In this document: piece after piece, positions 17,441 to 26,625 of the stretch
How the letters are laid out: each line of letters begins with the position of its first letter
How positions within the stretch are numbered: position 1 is the stretch's first letter
NCBI GenBank assembly: GCA_900546435.1
Contig: URCQ01000007.1
Coordinates: forward strand, 23,502 to 87,501
Length of the DNA stretch: 64,000 bases
Reading direction: 5' to 3'
DNA from: an uncultured Pseudobutyrivibrio sp.
GTDB lineage: Bacteria; Bacillota; Clostridia; Lachnospirales; Lachnospiraceae
Position numbers and translations under genes: made by a program
The notes under the pieces: model-generated
Database searches by the model: none
The model's input: the letters and a program-made list of their open reading frames with translations, nothing else
What the model was told of the DNA's origin: nothing

Positions 17441-19774
17441 CTACTCCTCTGTCATAAAATAGAGGCGGGATGCGTAATCCGGAAAATGACGTACTTCATC
17501 ACTGTAGCCAGTTCCCACAAACGATTGCTTTAATTTGACACCATCGTACATAATAGATGCTCCGCTGCAGATATAGTCTTCGGTCTCTCCATCCATCTTT
17601 ACAAATCTTGCCAACACATTATGTACCAGTGAATCCGGTTTTACATGAATCGGTGCTGCTGTATTGACGAGATCACCAAATTCTTTGATATTATATTTTC
17701 TTGGCAAACCAACAAAATGATACATAGCAAGCGGATCCAATCCCTTTGCTGTATATTTCTTAAACATCGCATTTGGCTGCACTTCTCTTTGCATAAGCAT
17801 ACCAATTGCCGTCTTTTTATCCTGTGATACCACATTCCATTGGAAGCAATTTCCATTTTCTACACGATAAAAATCTCCATATTGCCATATGCTACGGTAT
17901 TCTTTATACAGGGCAATCTGCGCCTTAATTTGCTCTAGTTCCTCTTTTGACATATCACACAAATTGCATTCATATCCCAGCACACCAAAAGATGCCACAG
18001 CAAATCTGGATTCTAATGGTGTCACACGAAGCGTCTGGTGATTTGGACATGCCGATACATGTGCAGAAACACAAGACATTGGATAGCCATAGCTATATCC
18101 GTTTTGGATGGTCAGCCGACATACAGCATCCGTATTATCACTTGCCCAAATCTGTGGAAAATAGCAAAGCATCCCTAGGTCAAAACGATTCCCACCTGAT
18201 GCACATCCCTCAAATAATACCTCCGGAAATGCCTCTGTCAGCTCTTTTGCCAGGCGATACACACCTTGGATATAACGATGCGCTACTTCCTGCTGTCGGT
18301 CACTTGGCAAATATTGTGAATAATAATCTGAAATAATACGATTCATATCCCACTTTACATAGGCAATATTTGCACTTCCAATCACATTTTTCATCTGCGC
18401 AATCATATAATCCACAACCTCAGGATTTGCAAAATCAAGCACTCTTTGGTTACGGCCTTCCGCATGATCTTTTCCAGGAATTTCCATACTCCACTCCGGA
18501 TGCGCCCGGTATAAATCACTATCGACATTCACCATCTCCGGTTCCACCCAAATACCGAAAGAAAGTCCAAGATCATTTACTTTCTTGCAAAGCCCTGCCA
18601 CACCATTTGGTAGCTTCTTCGTATTCGGACTCCAGTCCCCCAACGCTTTTGTATCATTATCCCGCGTTCCAAACCAGCCATCATCCATAACAAACAGCTC
18701 CACACCGACGTCTTTTCCCATCTTAGCAAGACGAAGTAAGCTACTCTCTGAAATGTCAAAATAAGACGCTTCCCAACTATTCAAAAGTACCGGTCGCTCT
18801 TTATGCTGCCAGACACCCCTTACCACATGTTCTCTTACAAACGGATGCATATGACTGCTGATGCCGGAAAATCCTTCATGTGAAAATGTCATCACTGTTT
18901 CTGGAGCTTCGAATGCTTCCCCCGGTGCAATTTTAAACGCAAAATTGGTAGGATTGATGCCACTGACAATACGTGTTTTATCAAAACTGTTGACTTCTAC
19001 AGCCTCGTAATGATTTCCACTGTATACCAGATTGAATCCATAACAATTGCCCATCGTCTCCGATGTTCCTGGTTCACTCACCATAAAAAATGGATTGCAT
19101 CGGCTGGAAGAACTTCCGGTATAAGAGGAATTTACAAATTTCCCAATATTTACCGTCGTATCATAACGGTTCATTTCCTTTGTCCATCCACCATGGAATG
19201 ATGTCACCACATACCCCGCCTGATTTAAATCCAACTGCATGCTCATCAGTCGCGTAAGTTGTACCGTTTGTTCTGACTTATTGATAAATTTACTGCTTCG
19301 GACAATCACATCTTCCTCTGGAAAAATGCTATATACCAGTTCTAAAAGAAATCCCTCGTTTTTATCACGCAAATGTACCACCAGCTGTTCTGCATCTTCT
19401 ACATCCGCATAGGTACTTGGCAGTGTTTCTAATGCCGCCTTGCCTTTCTTTTCCACCGCATCTACAAACACAAAATCCGTTGTACTGCTTCCGTCTGCAC
19501 AAATCACCTCAATCATTGGTTCCCGGATATCTCCCTTGCCATAGCCAGACATTTCTAAGCACATATCCTCTAAAGTAAAATTAAGATGCTTCTGGTCATA
19601 GGCAATCGTATTGCCCGGAGCAAAAGTATGTTTTTCCACCAGACTAGCGCCATTTCCTAACGCAATTTTCCTTCCATAATACAAATGTTCTAATTGTCCT
19701 GTCTCCATCACACGAAAAGCGTATGTCGTTTCTTTTGTGTGCAATGCATATAAATGATCATGAATTTCTATCAT
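17441..19774 (-). CDS. Alpha-galactosidase, GH36
   Basis: A 777-residue glycoside hydrolase family 36 enzyme that releases galactose from melibiose, raffinose and similar alpha-galactosides. It has the N-terminal beta-supersandwich, then the TIM barrel with WFGTRDNDT, the nucleophile Asp in YVKWDMNR, and the acid/base Asp in WASDNTDAV. No signal peptide is present, so it is cytoplasmic and relies on an importer. The frame is open 38 codons upstream, but AGGAGG lies directly before the ATG at 19774. Last gene of the galactoside operon, after the GPH symporter. Confidence 0.96.
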   Translation of the reverse strand: MIEIHDHLYALHTKETTYAFRVMETGQLEHLYYGRKIALGNGASLVEKHTFAPGNTIAYDQKHLNFTLEDMCLEMSGYGKGDIREPMIEVICADGSSTTDFVFVDAVEKKGKAALETLPSTYADVEDAEQLVVHLRDKNEGFLLELVYSIFPEEDVIVRSSKFINKSEQTVQLTRLMSMQLDLNQAGYVVTSFHGGWTKEMNRYDTTVNIGKFVNSSYTGSSSSRCNPFFMVSEPGTSETMGNCYGFNLVYSGNHYEAVEVNSFDKTRIVSGINPTNFAFKIAPGEAFEAPETVMTFSHEGFSGISSHMHPFVREHVVRGVWQHKERPVLLNSWEASYFDISESSLLRLAKMGKDVGVELFVMDDGWFGTRDNDTKALGDWSPNTKKLPNGVAGLCKKVNDLGLSFGIWVEPEMVNVDSDLYRAHPEWSMEIPGKDHAEGRNQRVLDFANPEVVDYMIAQMKNVIGSANIAYVKWDMNRIISDYYSQYLPSDRQQEVAHRYIQGVYRLAKELTEAFPEVLFEGCASGGNRFDLGMLCYFPQIWASDNTDAVCRLTIQNGYSYGYPMSCVSAHVSACPNHQTLRVTPLESRFAVASFGVLGYECNLCDMSKEELEQIKAQIALYKEYRSIWQYGDFYRVENGNCFQWNVVSQDKKTAIGMLMQREVQPNAMFKKYTAKGLDPLAMYHFVGLPRKYNIKEFGDLVNTAAPIHVKPDSLVHNVLARFVKMDGETEDYICSGASIMYDGVKLKQSFVGTGYSDEVRHFPDYASRLYFMTEE

Positions 19775-19798
19775 ATTTTTCCTCCTCGTTAGTCGCAG

Positions 19799-19828
19799 AG
19801 GTGCCAAAAGGACGCCCCTCCGGCACCT
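19799..19828. repeat. REP-like hairpin between GPH transporter and alpha-galactosidase
   Basis: AGGTGCC and GGCACCT pair perfectly around a 16-base GC-rich loop. The minus strand contains GGGGCGTCCTTTTGGCAC, similar to the elements near 17403 and 44430. It lies inside a transcribed operon gap and has no T-run. Confidence 0.45.
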
Positions 19829-19841
19829 AGCACCTGTTGCA

Positions 19842-21245
19842 CTATTTTCTACTATGTAATTCTTCTGTGATTTCTTCCATCTTAGCATCTGTCAAAATAT
19901 ATTTCTTTGCAAATACGATCGCACCGATAATCAAAACAACAATTGGAATCAATGTCATAGAAAAACGAAGTCCCATTCTTGATCCCTCTGCAATTGGTTC
20001 AACGATAACAGCCTCCTTATCACTGCTGATATGGAAAATATACAATACCATAGAAGATACAAATCCCGCGATACCGGAAGCAAGCTTTACAACAAACGTC
20101 TGCATAGAGAAAATCACAGATTCGTCTCTTCGATGATTCTTTAACTCACCGTAATCAACGGTGTTGGCAAGAAAGATGGTAATGATAACATTTAACACAC
20201 CTACCGCTGACATAATGAGTGCTGCCGGGATCAAAAGCAAAACTACATTTGTTGCTCCCGCTAAAGATACCACAATAATAATGATATAACCTGCAATCGC
20301 CATTCCAAAACATGTATAGAAAATCTTAACCGTATCCATAAACTTACGAAGGATTGGGAAAAACAGCATCATGGAAAGAATCTGGAAGCCGCCGCCCACC
20401 ATATTAAATAAAGTAAAATCACCCTGGTAAGAATTCGGACTAAAATCATATTTCAAGAAGAAATAAACAAGCTGCTGTGTAATATAAAGTGCCGTATTAA
20501 TCATAACAATAGCTACAACAACTGTCATCGCCTGATCATTTTGTACCAACGCCTTAAACATATCTTTGATAGACGCAGCCTTCATATCTACTGTTGATTT
20601 TTCCTTGATGAAAAAACAGGTAATACAAATAAAAATCACAAACAAAACAGCAATAATCAATGCAAATTTGCTATATCCCAGACGATTGATTTCATTATCT
20701 GTTGTTCCGCCGCACATTTTACCAAGTGCTGCCACACTCATAACCGTAATAATGGAAATCAGCGCAGAACCTACACCTGCACAAGAACGGGCAAAGGCTG
20801 ACAGACTTTCTCTTTCTTTCCCGGATTCTGTAAATGCCGGTACCATAGACCAGTATGGGATATCCATCATGGTGTACGTCATGCCCCAAAGAATGTAAGT
20901 TACCGATGCGTACGCAATCAATCCAGCCCCATCCAACTCTGGTGGAATAGAGAACATCAAATATAAAATCACCGCATTGGTAATGGTTCCAATCAAAAGC
21001 CATGGGCGAAACTTTCCCCATTTTGTCTTCGTTTTTGCAACGATTACACCCATAATCGGATCATTAAACGCATCAAAAACACGCGCTACCATCAAAAGAA
21101 CCGCAATCGCCGCCGCACTAATACCCATAACATCCAAAAAATAAATGGATATGTATGACGCTGATAGCATATAAACCATATCTTTTCCGACTGCGCCAAT
21201 ACCATAAGCAAACTTCTCTTTGCCATTTAACTTCTTCGTTTCCAT
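19842..21245 (-). CDS. GPH-family glycoside:cation symporter (MelB-like)
   Basis: A 467-residue transporter of the glycoside-pentoside-hexuronide:cation symporter family with about 12 transmembrane segments. The early motif ARVFDAFNDPIMG (residues about 50-62) corresponds to the cation-site Asp motif of MelB, and KWGKFRPW follows. It lies between the GT-B-like gene and the alpha-galactosidase gene, so alpha-galactosides are the likely cargo, with the neighbouring beta-galactosidase gene leaving beta-galactosides possible. AGGAGG precedes the ATG. Confidence 0.93.
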   Translation of the reverse strand: METKKLNGKEKFAYGIGAVGKDMVYMLSASYISIYFLDVMGISAAAIAVLLMVARVFDAFNDPIMGVIVAKTKTKWGKFRPWLLIGTITNAVILYLMFSIPPELDGAGLIAYASVTYILWGMTYTMMDIPYWSMVPAFTESGKERESLSAFARSCAGVGSALISIITVMSVAALGKMCGGTTDNEINRLGYSKFALIIAVLFVIFICITCFFIKEKSTVDMKAASIKDMFKALVQNDQAMTVVVAIVMINTALYITQQLVYFFLKYDFSPNSYQGDFTLFNMVGGGFQILSMMLFFPILRKFMDTVKIFYTCFGMAIAGYIIIIVVSLAGATNVVLLLIPAALIMSAVGVLNVIITIFLANTVDYGELKNHRRDESVIFSMQTFVVKLASGIAGFVSSMVLYIFHISSDKEAVIVEPIAEGSRMGLRFSMTLIPIVVLIIGAIVFAKKYILTDAKMEEITEELHSRK

Positions 21246-21272
21246 GTTACAAACCTCCTCATATAACCCCTT

Positions 21273-22742
21273 TTACTTGTTTTTCTCTTTTAATCCCATG
21301 GCAATTTCTACCACTTTATAGGCACCATCATATAGACCAATCGACTTGTTTAATTTGATGCTGTCACACATCTCTGCAAGTAACTGTTCATCTTTCATAA
21401 AAATATCTATCATCTGCAAGGTATGTGGGATATCGCGACATTCGAGCGTTCCATCTCCCATCTCTGCCGAATGAATTGCTCCCCACATTTCATGCTTTCC
21501 CACGCGCTTAATAAAAAGCTTTGGTACCGGATAAAATGCCAATTCACTTGGTTTTGTTACAAGCACATCCGCACTTCGCATCAAAAGATTCGTGCAATAT
21601 ACTGCCTCAAAAATGTTTTCATGATAAAATGCGTGAATACCGGTAACCGCTCCCTGTAGTGCCTCTTCTGCAAATATCGTTGTCTCTCCAAATGCATTGA
21701 AATGTTCGGTAGCTATTTCTGCCAATTCCGGAATTTCCTGTAAAAGATCATCCCAGACATTCTTATAATCTCCAACATTCACATAAAGTGCTGCCTCATC
21801 TTTTTTGATCATTGGCAACAGATATGTAATGATTGCTGCAAAAATTTCTTTTTGCGCACCGGCACCACCAATCGTAAGAAGGAAGCGCATAGGTTCTTTC
21901 TTCTTCTTTCTTGCCATTCTTGCTTCACAGTCTGCTTCAATATTAGAAACCAACTCATGGTCAATATAATGTCCCGTATACACAAGCGCATCATTTGGCA
22001 TTTCCTTACAAACCGCATCTCCATTCATACCGTTACAAATACGATATCCCATGTAAGCATTTTTACACTGGATTGTATGCACACTTCCTTCTGCAAAATG
22101 GAGTGCCATTGGCCAGTTATCTGGAATTGCATTTACCACATGTTTCATACCTGCATGAATCGCTGCCTGCGCAGGCCATACATGCGTACCAATGACTGGA
22201 ATATCCTTTGGCACATTGCGATAAACTGGCGCCATCAGTTCTGCATTCTTTTGATCTGCAGCATTGTATTTCAACTGACGAAAGGTTTCATAATTCGTCG
22301 GTTCCCATATAAATTTATTAAATAGTGCATTCTTAGATAAACGTGAACCCAGGGAATACAAATCGTTTTGTGCACTAATCACTTTTGTACAAGTTGTCTG
22401 CGGATAACTGTTCAAATCCATCCAATATGGTGTATATCCCATCGATTTTGCAGCAGATGCCATTGCCATGGAAATTCGGTAATGACCAAATCCCATGCGA
22501 ATATTACCTACAATAATTCCTTTTTCATGGTCAAAACTCTCCGGACTTTCTCCTTCTTTTAAAAGAATGTCATACATACCAAGTGCATCACCGATACGAT
22601 CGTTTTTTTGGATATAAACCGGATAATCCACATTTGTGTCATCGCCAAATTTCTTAATGAATTTGTTTTTTGATTTCACTGCTTGTTTATAAATTTTGTC
22701 ACTCATGACATTTCCAAAAATTACTTTTGATTTTTCTTCCAT
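21273..22742 (-). CDS. GT-B-like protein of unknown function in the galactoside locus
   Basis: A 489-residue soluble protein whose family I do not firmly recognise. Two regions recall the GT-B fold of MurG and MGDG synthases. One is an N-terminal glycine-rich loop followed by a helix (GNIRMGFGHYRISMAMASAA, about residue 75). The other is a C-terminal stretch RSADVLVTKPSELAFYPVP (about 390) like the nucleotide-sugar binding motif. FLLTIGGAGAQKEIF near 280 would be the interdomain strand. It may transfer or phosphorolyse a sugar, but the chemistry is unknown. It sits between the GH2 gene (3-base gap) and the symporter (27-base gap). Confidence 0.6.
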   Translation of the reverse strand: MEEKSKVIFGNVMSDKIYKQAVKSKNKFIKKFGDDTNVDYPVYIQKNDRIGDALGMYDILLKEGESPESFDHEKGIIVGNIRMGFGHYRISMAMASAAKSMGYTPYWMDLNSYPQTTCTKVISAQNDLYSLGSRLSKNALFNKFIWEPTNYETFRQLKYNAADQKNAELMAPVYRNVPKDIPVIGTHVWPAQAAIHAGMKHVVNAIPDNWPMALHFAEGSVHTIQCKNAYMGYRICNGMNGDAVCKEMPNDALVYTGHYIDHELVSNIEADCEARMARKKKKEPMRFLLTIGGAGAQKEIFAAIITYLLPMIKKDEAALYVNVGDYKNVWDDLLQEIPELAEIATEHFNAFGETTIFAEEALQGAVTGIHAFYHENIFEAVYCTNLLMRSADVLVTKPSELAFYPVPKLFIKRVGKHEMWGAIHSAEMGDGTLECRDIPHTLQMIDIFMKDEQLLAEMCDSIKLNKSIGLYDGAYKVVEIAMGLKEKNK

Positions 22743-22745
22743 TTT

Positions 22746-25195
22746 TTATTTATCCTCCCTTGCCTGCTGTACTTCCAATGGTATGGTAATTGTTTTCATG
22801 CCTTCGCATTGCAGCGTAACACCAGCCGTGCCGCCTCTTCCCATAGATTTGATGTAAATTCCGGTTGCACCCCCACGAAGTGGTACTGTAGCAGGACCAA
22901 TCACTTCCACTGGGCCTTCTGTTGTAACGGTAACCGCTTCCTGCATATAGTAAAGCTGGTTTCCATATTCATCTACTGCGCGCACGCGAAGCTCTATGAC
23001 ATCATAGGTAATATTTTCTATCAAACATGTTGCCGACGCCTGCACTGCCAAAGTAGCTTTTTTCATTGGCGTCTTGACCAAAGACCTGACGACCTTTCCA
23101 TCTTTTATCGCATCAAAACGGTACTGTTTGGATTCTCCACCCCAGTCACCAACATACTTGTTGTACAAACCAACTGCTTCATTTGGATCCATGCGATACA
23201 CTAGCAGCAGCTGCAACACATCCCACAATAATTTCGGTGTCAGGCGCATTCCATGCATTGCCACCTGGTTCAGCCCATCTTTTACGATCTTCGCTTGTCG
23301 TTTGCTATACCCTTCTTCTTTTACAAGTACATCGCCCACATAGTCATCAATCAAAATTGGACCATGTGCAAGATGCTTGTATTTGGAATCCTTTTGTGTA
23401 TATTCCTTAATCAAAATATTATTTTTAAACATTTGCACACAATCCGCATTAGAAACAAGGTAGGTATCTCCTCTATTGCACGCAGGATGCTCTCCGATAT
23501 CCATCGTAGATGATAATTCCAGCACTGGTACTTTTTTGCCTTGACTTGCATAGATCGCAGCTGCCGGCTTTGGATTACGGAACATATCCATCACGCCATG
23601 GTAACAAATGCGATCACCGCTGCCGAAATCCTTGTGCGTATTATAATCAAACATACACCAGCCAAAGCTTCCAGCAATATCATCCTGTCCCGCTATCGCA
23701 TCCAAAACATTTGCATGGCGAATCATATGCTCGCGTCTATGTTCTTCCCAATCAAACATTTTTGTTGGATACATATGCCCATTGTATTCTGTCACCAGAT
23801 ATGGCTTTTCCGTATCAGACGTTACTTTTGTTTTCGGTTCACAACCACAATTCTGACCACTGTGCACAAAATCATTGTAGGTATAAACATCTTCAAGCAA
23901 ATGACTCTTCTTCATCGCCCGCACACCACCGGTCTGTCTCGTATCATCCAGTTCGTGTGCCACCGCGTTCGTACGCTCGTAAAACGCATCATCATCCTGC
24001 GATTCATTGATACGCACACCCCAGAGAATAATGGATGGTTGCGATACTGTATTACCATCTCACGCACATTCTGGATCGCCTGCTCTTTCCATGCCTCTCC
24101 TCCAATGTGCTGCCAACCCGGCATTTCTGTAAACACCAGAAGACCCCGGCGATCACACTCGTCAATAAAATACTGTGACTGCGGATAATGAGATGTTCTG
24201 ACAGCATTTAAAGACAATTCTTCTTTTAAAATCTTTGCATCCAATCTCTGCATGGATTCCGGCATCGCATATCCTACATATGCATAACTCTGATGACGAT
24301 TCAATCCGCGGATTTTCACTTTTCTTCCATTCAGATAAAAACCATCCTTTCGGAATGCCGCATCACGAAATCCTACGGTTGTTTTCTTTTCATCCACAAC
24401 CTGATCTTGATACAACAGCTGCGTCACAACCTCATATACCTTTGGACTTTCCACATCCCATAACGCAATTTCCGATACCTGCGCCCGCAAAGAAGACGTT
24501 GCAATTGGAGCCTCTAGCACAACCGTATCTTCCACCAGCTGCCGAATCCCCACTTCGCCACGTTGCATTGCCTCATTAGCCTCTTGAGAAAATGTCAATT
24601 CCGATGTCAAAATTCCATCTCGGCACACCGCTGCAATCTCCTCTGTGCGCATTCCTTCTGTCACCACTGGGTTTACAAATGCAGGTTTCACAAAAATATC
24701 TTCTATATAGATAGGATTCTTTATTTCCAAGTAAACATCACGATAAATACCCCCATATGTCATGTAGTCAATCACAAAACCAAACGGCGGCTGATCCAGA
24801 TTCTCATGCGAATCTACCACGACTGTCAGCAAATTATCAGATCCATATACCAAAGCATCCGATAAATCGACTGTAAAAGCGGTATATCCACAATGATGTT
24901 CTGCCACCTTTTTGCCCGCTACGTATACTTTTGCTTCGTGACCTACTGCTTCAAATGTCAGCAGAACCTTTTTTTGTTGCCACCCCTCCGGAGCATATAA
25001 CACGCGCTGATAACAACAGCACATCTGATAGAGTTGTTCGTCAAAATAATGATATGGTGTCTCCTTACACGTATGCGGCAGACACACCGTCTGTGCTTTT
25101 GCTGTATCCATCGCATCCTCTATCATATCTTCTGTAAATTCTTCTGTAAAAAGCCAATCTCTCATCAAATAGATACGATCGTTCATCTCTTTCAT
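22746..25195 (-). pseudogene. GH2 beta-galactosidase/beta-glucuronidase, frameshifted
   Basis: Two adjacent frames together encode one GH2 enzyme of about 816 residues: sugar-binding and immunoglobulin-like domains (25195 to about 24037), then the TIM barrel and C-terminal domains (about 24036 to 22746). The break is at about 24031-24038. The expected barrel sequence YRNHPSIILWGVRINES is split after NHP. Restoring one extra 4-base unit (CATC) in the CATCCATT tract gives the exact reading. Both catalytic Glu residues (RINES and VTEYNGH) lie after the break, so the upstream fragment is inactive. Either a recent null mutation or an assembly error; the rest is undecayed. GGAG-type site precedes the ATG. 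Confidence 0.88.
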
Positions 25196-25200
25196 CCTCT

Positions 25201-25758
25201 CTATCTATGTACCACAATCCCATCGACCATAATCGTAACCAGTTCTTCTAATGCTTTCATATAATCAATGCCCGCCTTTTGGAGCTCGTCTCCCATAATA
25301 AAACGTTCCACTGCGGATTCAAACACCAGTTGAAAAATGCGAAAATCTACCGGGCGGATAATCCCTTCTTCCACCCCCTGTTCCAACAGACTGTTTGTCA
25401 TCTCCCAGCCACTTTCCAATCGTTCTTTTACTCGCTCATATGCCTGTGGATGCTTCTCTCGTAAGACATAAAATTGTGTAAAATCAAATTCTGTATAATT
25501 TTCCGGCATCACACCAAGAATCTTTCGAATCTTTTGTAACAAGGATAAATGTTTATCCTCCATTACCATGGCTTCGCTTTCCTTAATGTAATCAAACACA
25601 TAATCTACCATAGCCAGTAACAATTCATTTTTGTCAGAAAAAACTGTGTAAATGGTTTTCTTGCTCATTCCAAGTTCCGTTGCCAGTTCATCCATCGTAA
25701 ATCTGACACCCTGTCGTGCCACAATTCTCAATGCACCTTCTATAATTCTTTTTTCCAT
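25201..25758 (-). CDS. TetR/AcrR-family transcriptional regulator
   Basis: A 185-residue regulator with an N-terminal helix-turn-helix (about residues 6-50, containing FTMDELATELGMSKKTIYTVF) and a helical ligand-binding domain. It is the first gene of the galactoside operon, six bases before the GH2 gene. A 36-bp palindrome lies 27 bases before its start, so it probably represses itself and the operon in response to a sugar or metabolite. AGGAGG precedes the ATG. Confidence 0.92.
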   Translation of the reverse strand: MEKRIIEGALRIVARQGVRFTMDELATELGMSKKTIYTVFSDKNELLLAMVDYVFDYIKESEAMVMEDKHLSLLQKIRKILGVMPENYTEFDFTQFYVLREKHPQAYERVKERLESGWEMTNSLLEQGVEEGIIRPVDFRIFQLVFESAVERFIMGDELQKAGIDYMKALEELVTIMVDGIVVHR

Positions 25759-25784
25759 ATCCGTAACCTCCTGTTTTTCATCAA

Positions 25785-25820
25785 GGAAACTAGAAAACTA
25801 AAAATAGTTTTATCGTTTCC
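25785..25820. promoter_or_regulatory. Palindromic operator candidate of the TetR gene
   Basis: GGAAAC-3-AAAACTA-4-TAGTTTT-3-GTTTCC forms a 36-bp inverted repeat broken only by two 3-base spacers. Size and position, 27 bases before the start, suit a TetR-family operator. Confidence 0.6.
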
Positions 25821-26108
25821 TCTATTGTAACACCCCATTTTTCCAGCCGCAACACAGCATATATAACAAAATTTCCATCCCATTTTTGGCAAATATTTTA
25901 AAACATAAAATTTTATGCAATATATACGAATTCCTTGTTTTTTCTTTCACATTCCATCCTGTCCTTCTATGAATTATTGTATTCTTGCACAAATTTTACC
26001 ATCTCTTTTTGTGCACTTTTGCCACTCTCATTTTCATCCTTCTTGTGATTTCTCTTGTAAAACGTCCCGTTTTTATGCTTTTTGCACAATTTTATATCAT
26101 AGTTTTTG
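25821..26108. other. Non-coding AT-rich stretch between the galactoside operon and the twin small genes
   Basis: No gene is supported here. The stretch is T-rich on the plus strand and contains the 8-mer TTGCACAA or its complement three times (about 25985, 26011, 26085). An open frame on the opposite strand covering 25967-26242 runs through a strong promoter and a real small gene, and is rejected. Confidence 0.6.
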
Positions 26109-26137
26109 TTGACTTTTACCATGCATGATGCTATAGT
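26109..26137 (+). promoter_or_regulatory. Near-consensus sigma-A promoter of the twin small genes
   Basis: TTGACT and TATAGT are separated by exactly 17 bases, with a leader of about 50 bases before the first small gene. Confidence 0.85.
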
Positions 26138-26192
26138 AAGGTCATCAAAGGAAAGGAACCTTTGAAAAGAACATAGAAAGGAGATGACAGAT

Positions 26193-26309
26193 ATGTATAA
26201 CGACGCATTCGGAACATTATTTGTAGAGTACAACAAGTACACAAACGAAACGGAAGCAAATGGTCAGACACCTGTTTCACTTTTAAGATTTGCTCTTGGA
26301 CAGTTCTAA
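26193..26309 (+). CDS. Small protein A of a tandem paralogous pair (38 aa)
   Basis: A 38-residue protein beginning MYNDAFGTLFVEYNKY and ending VSLLRFALGQF. It is preceded by AGGAG nine bases before the ATG and by a strong promoter. An in-frame ATG three codons upstream overlaps the ribosome binding site and is not preferred. Codons (TAC, AAC, AAG, GAA, GGT) are those of highly expressed genes here. It shares about 11 of 38 positions with the next small gene, including Y-x-K-Y, E-x-N-G, V-S and A-x-G. No Cys, no Gly-Gly leader, no signal peptide. Probably an amphipathic cytoplasmic or surface-active peptide; function unknown. Confidence 0.8.
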   Translation: MYNDAFGTLFVEYNKYTNETEANGQTPVSLLRFALGQF

Positions 26310-26364
26310 GAACAATAAAACATTATCATTATGAAAAAGCATAAATTGAAAGGAGATATGAATT

Positions 26365-26484
26365 ATGGAATTCTCAAATAGTCTTGGATATGTAGTTTAC
26401 AATTACGGAAAGTATGTAGAAACACAGGAAAAGAATGGCGAAAAAGCTGTATCATTCTTCAAGTATGCTTTTGGTGAAAGATAA
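26365..26484 (+). CDS. Small protein B of a tandem paralogous pair (39 aa)
   Basis: A 39-residue protein beginning MEFSNSLGYVVYNYGKY and ending VSFFKYAFGER, paralogous to the gene 55 bases upstream. AGGAG lies nine bases before the ATG. An earlier ATG at 26358 is in another frame and stops after seven codons. Both proteins have the order aromatic/hydrophobic N-terminus, Y-x-K-Y, acidic centre with N-G, then V-S and a hydrophobic C-terminal helix ending in A-x-G. A terminator follows 63 bases after the stop, making this a two-gene unit. Function unknown. Confidence 0.8.
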   Translation: MEFSNSLGYVVYNYGKYVETQEKNGEKAVSFFKYAFGER

Positions 26485-26547
26485 TTTACCAAAAGCACCA
26501 AACCTTGGAAAATATCGGCAACAGCCGTTCATCTCATACATCAAGAA

Positions 26548-26579
26548 AGACCCGGCCAATTGCCAGGTCTCGTTTTTTA
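26548..26579 (+). terminator. Terminator of the twin small genes
   Basis: AGACC-C-GGC pairs with GCC-A-GGTCT around CAATT, followed by CG and a run of six T. Confidence 0.85.
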
Positions 26580-26619
26580 TATAAAAGGGATATTCTCCGC
26601 AACATCAGAGAATATCCCT
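26580..26619 (-). terminator. Rho-independent terminator of galT
   Basis: A perfect 12-bp stem (AGGGATATTCTC against GAGAATATCCCT) is followed on the minus strand by TTTTATAT. It lies a few bases after the galT stop. Confidence 0.9.
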
Positions 26620-26625
26620 CTTATT

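Noticed and set aside
25967..26242. Minus-strand open frame of 91 codons
   Set aside because: It covers the strong plus-strand promoter and the first small gene, has no ribosome binding site and an implausible composition.
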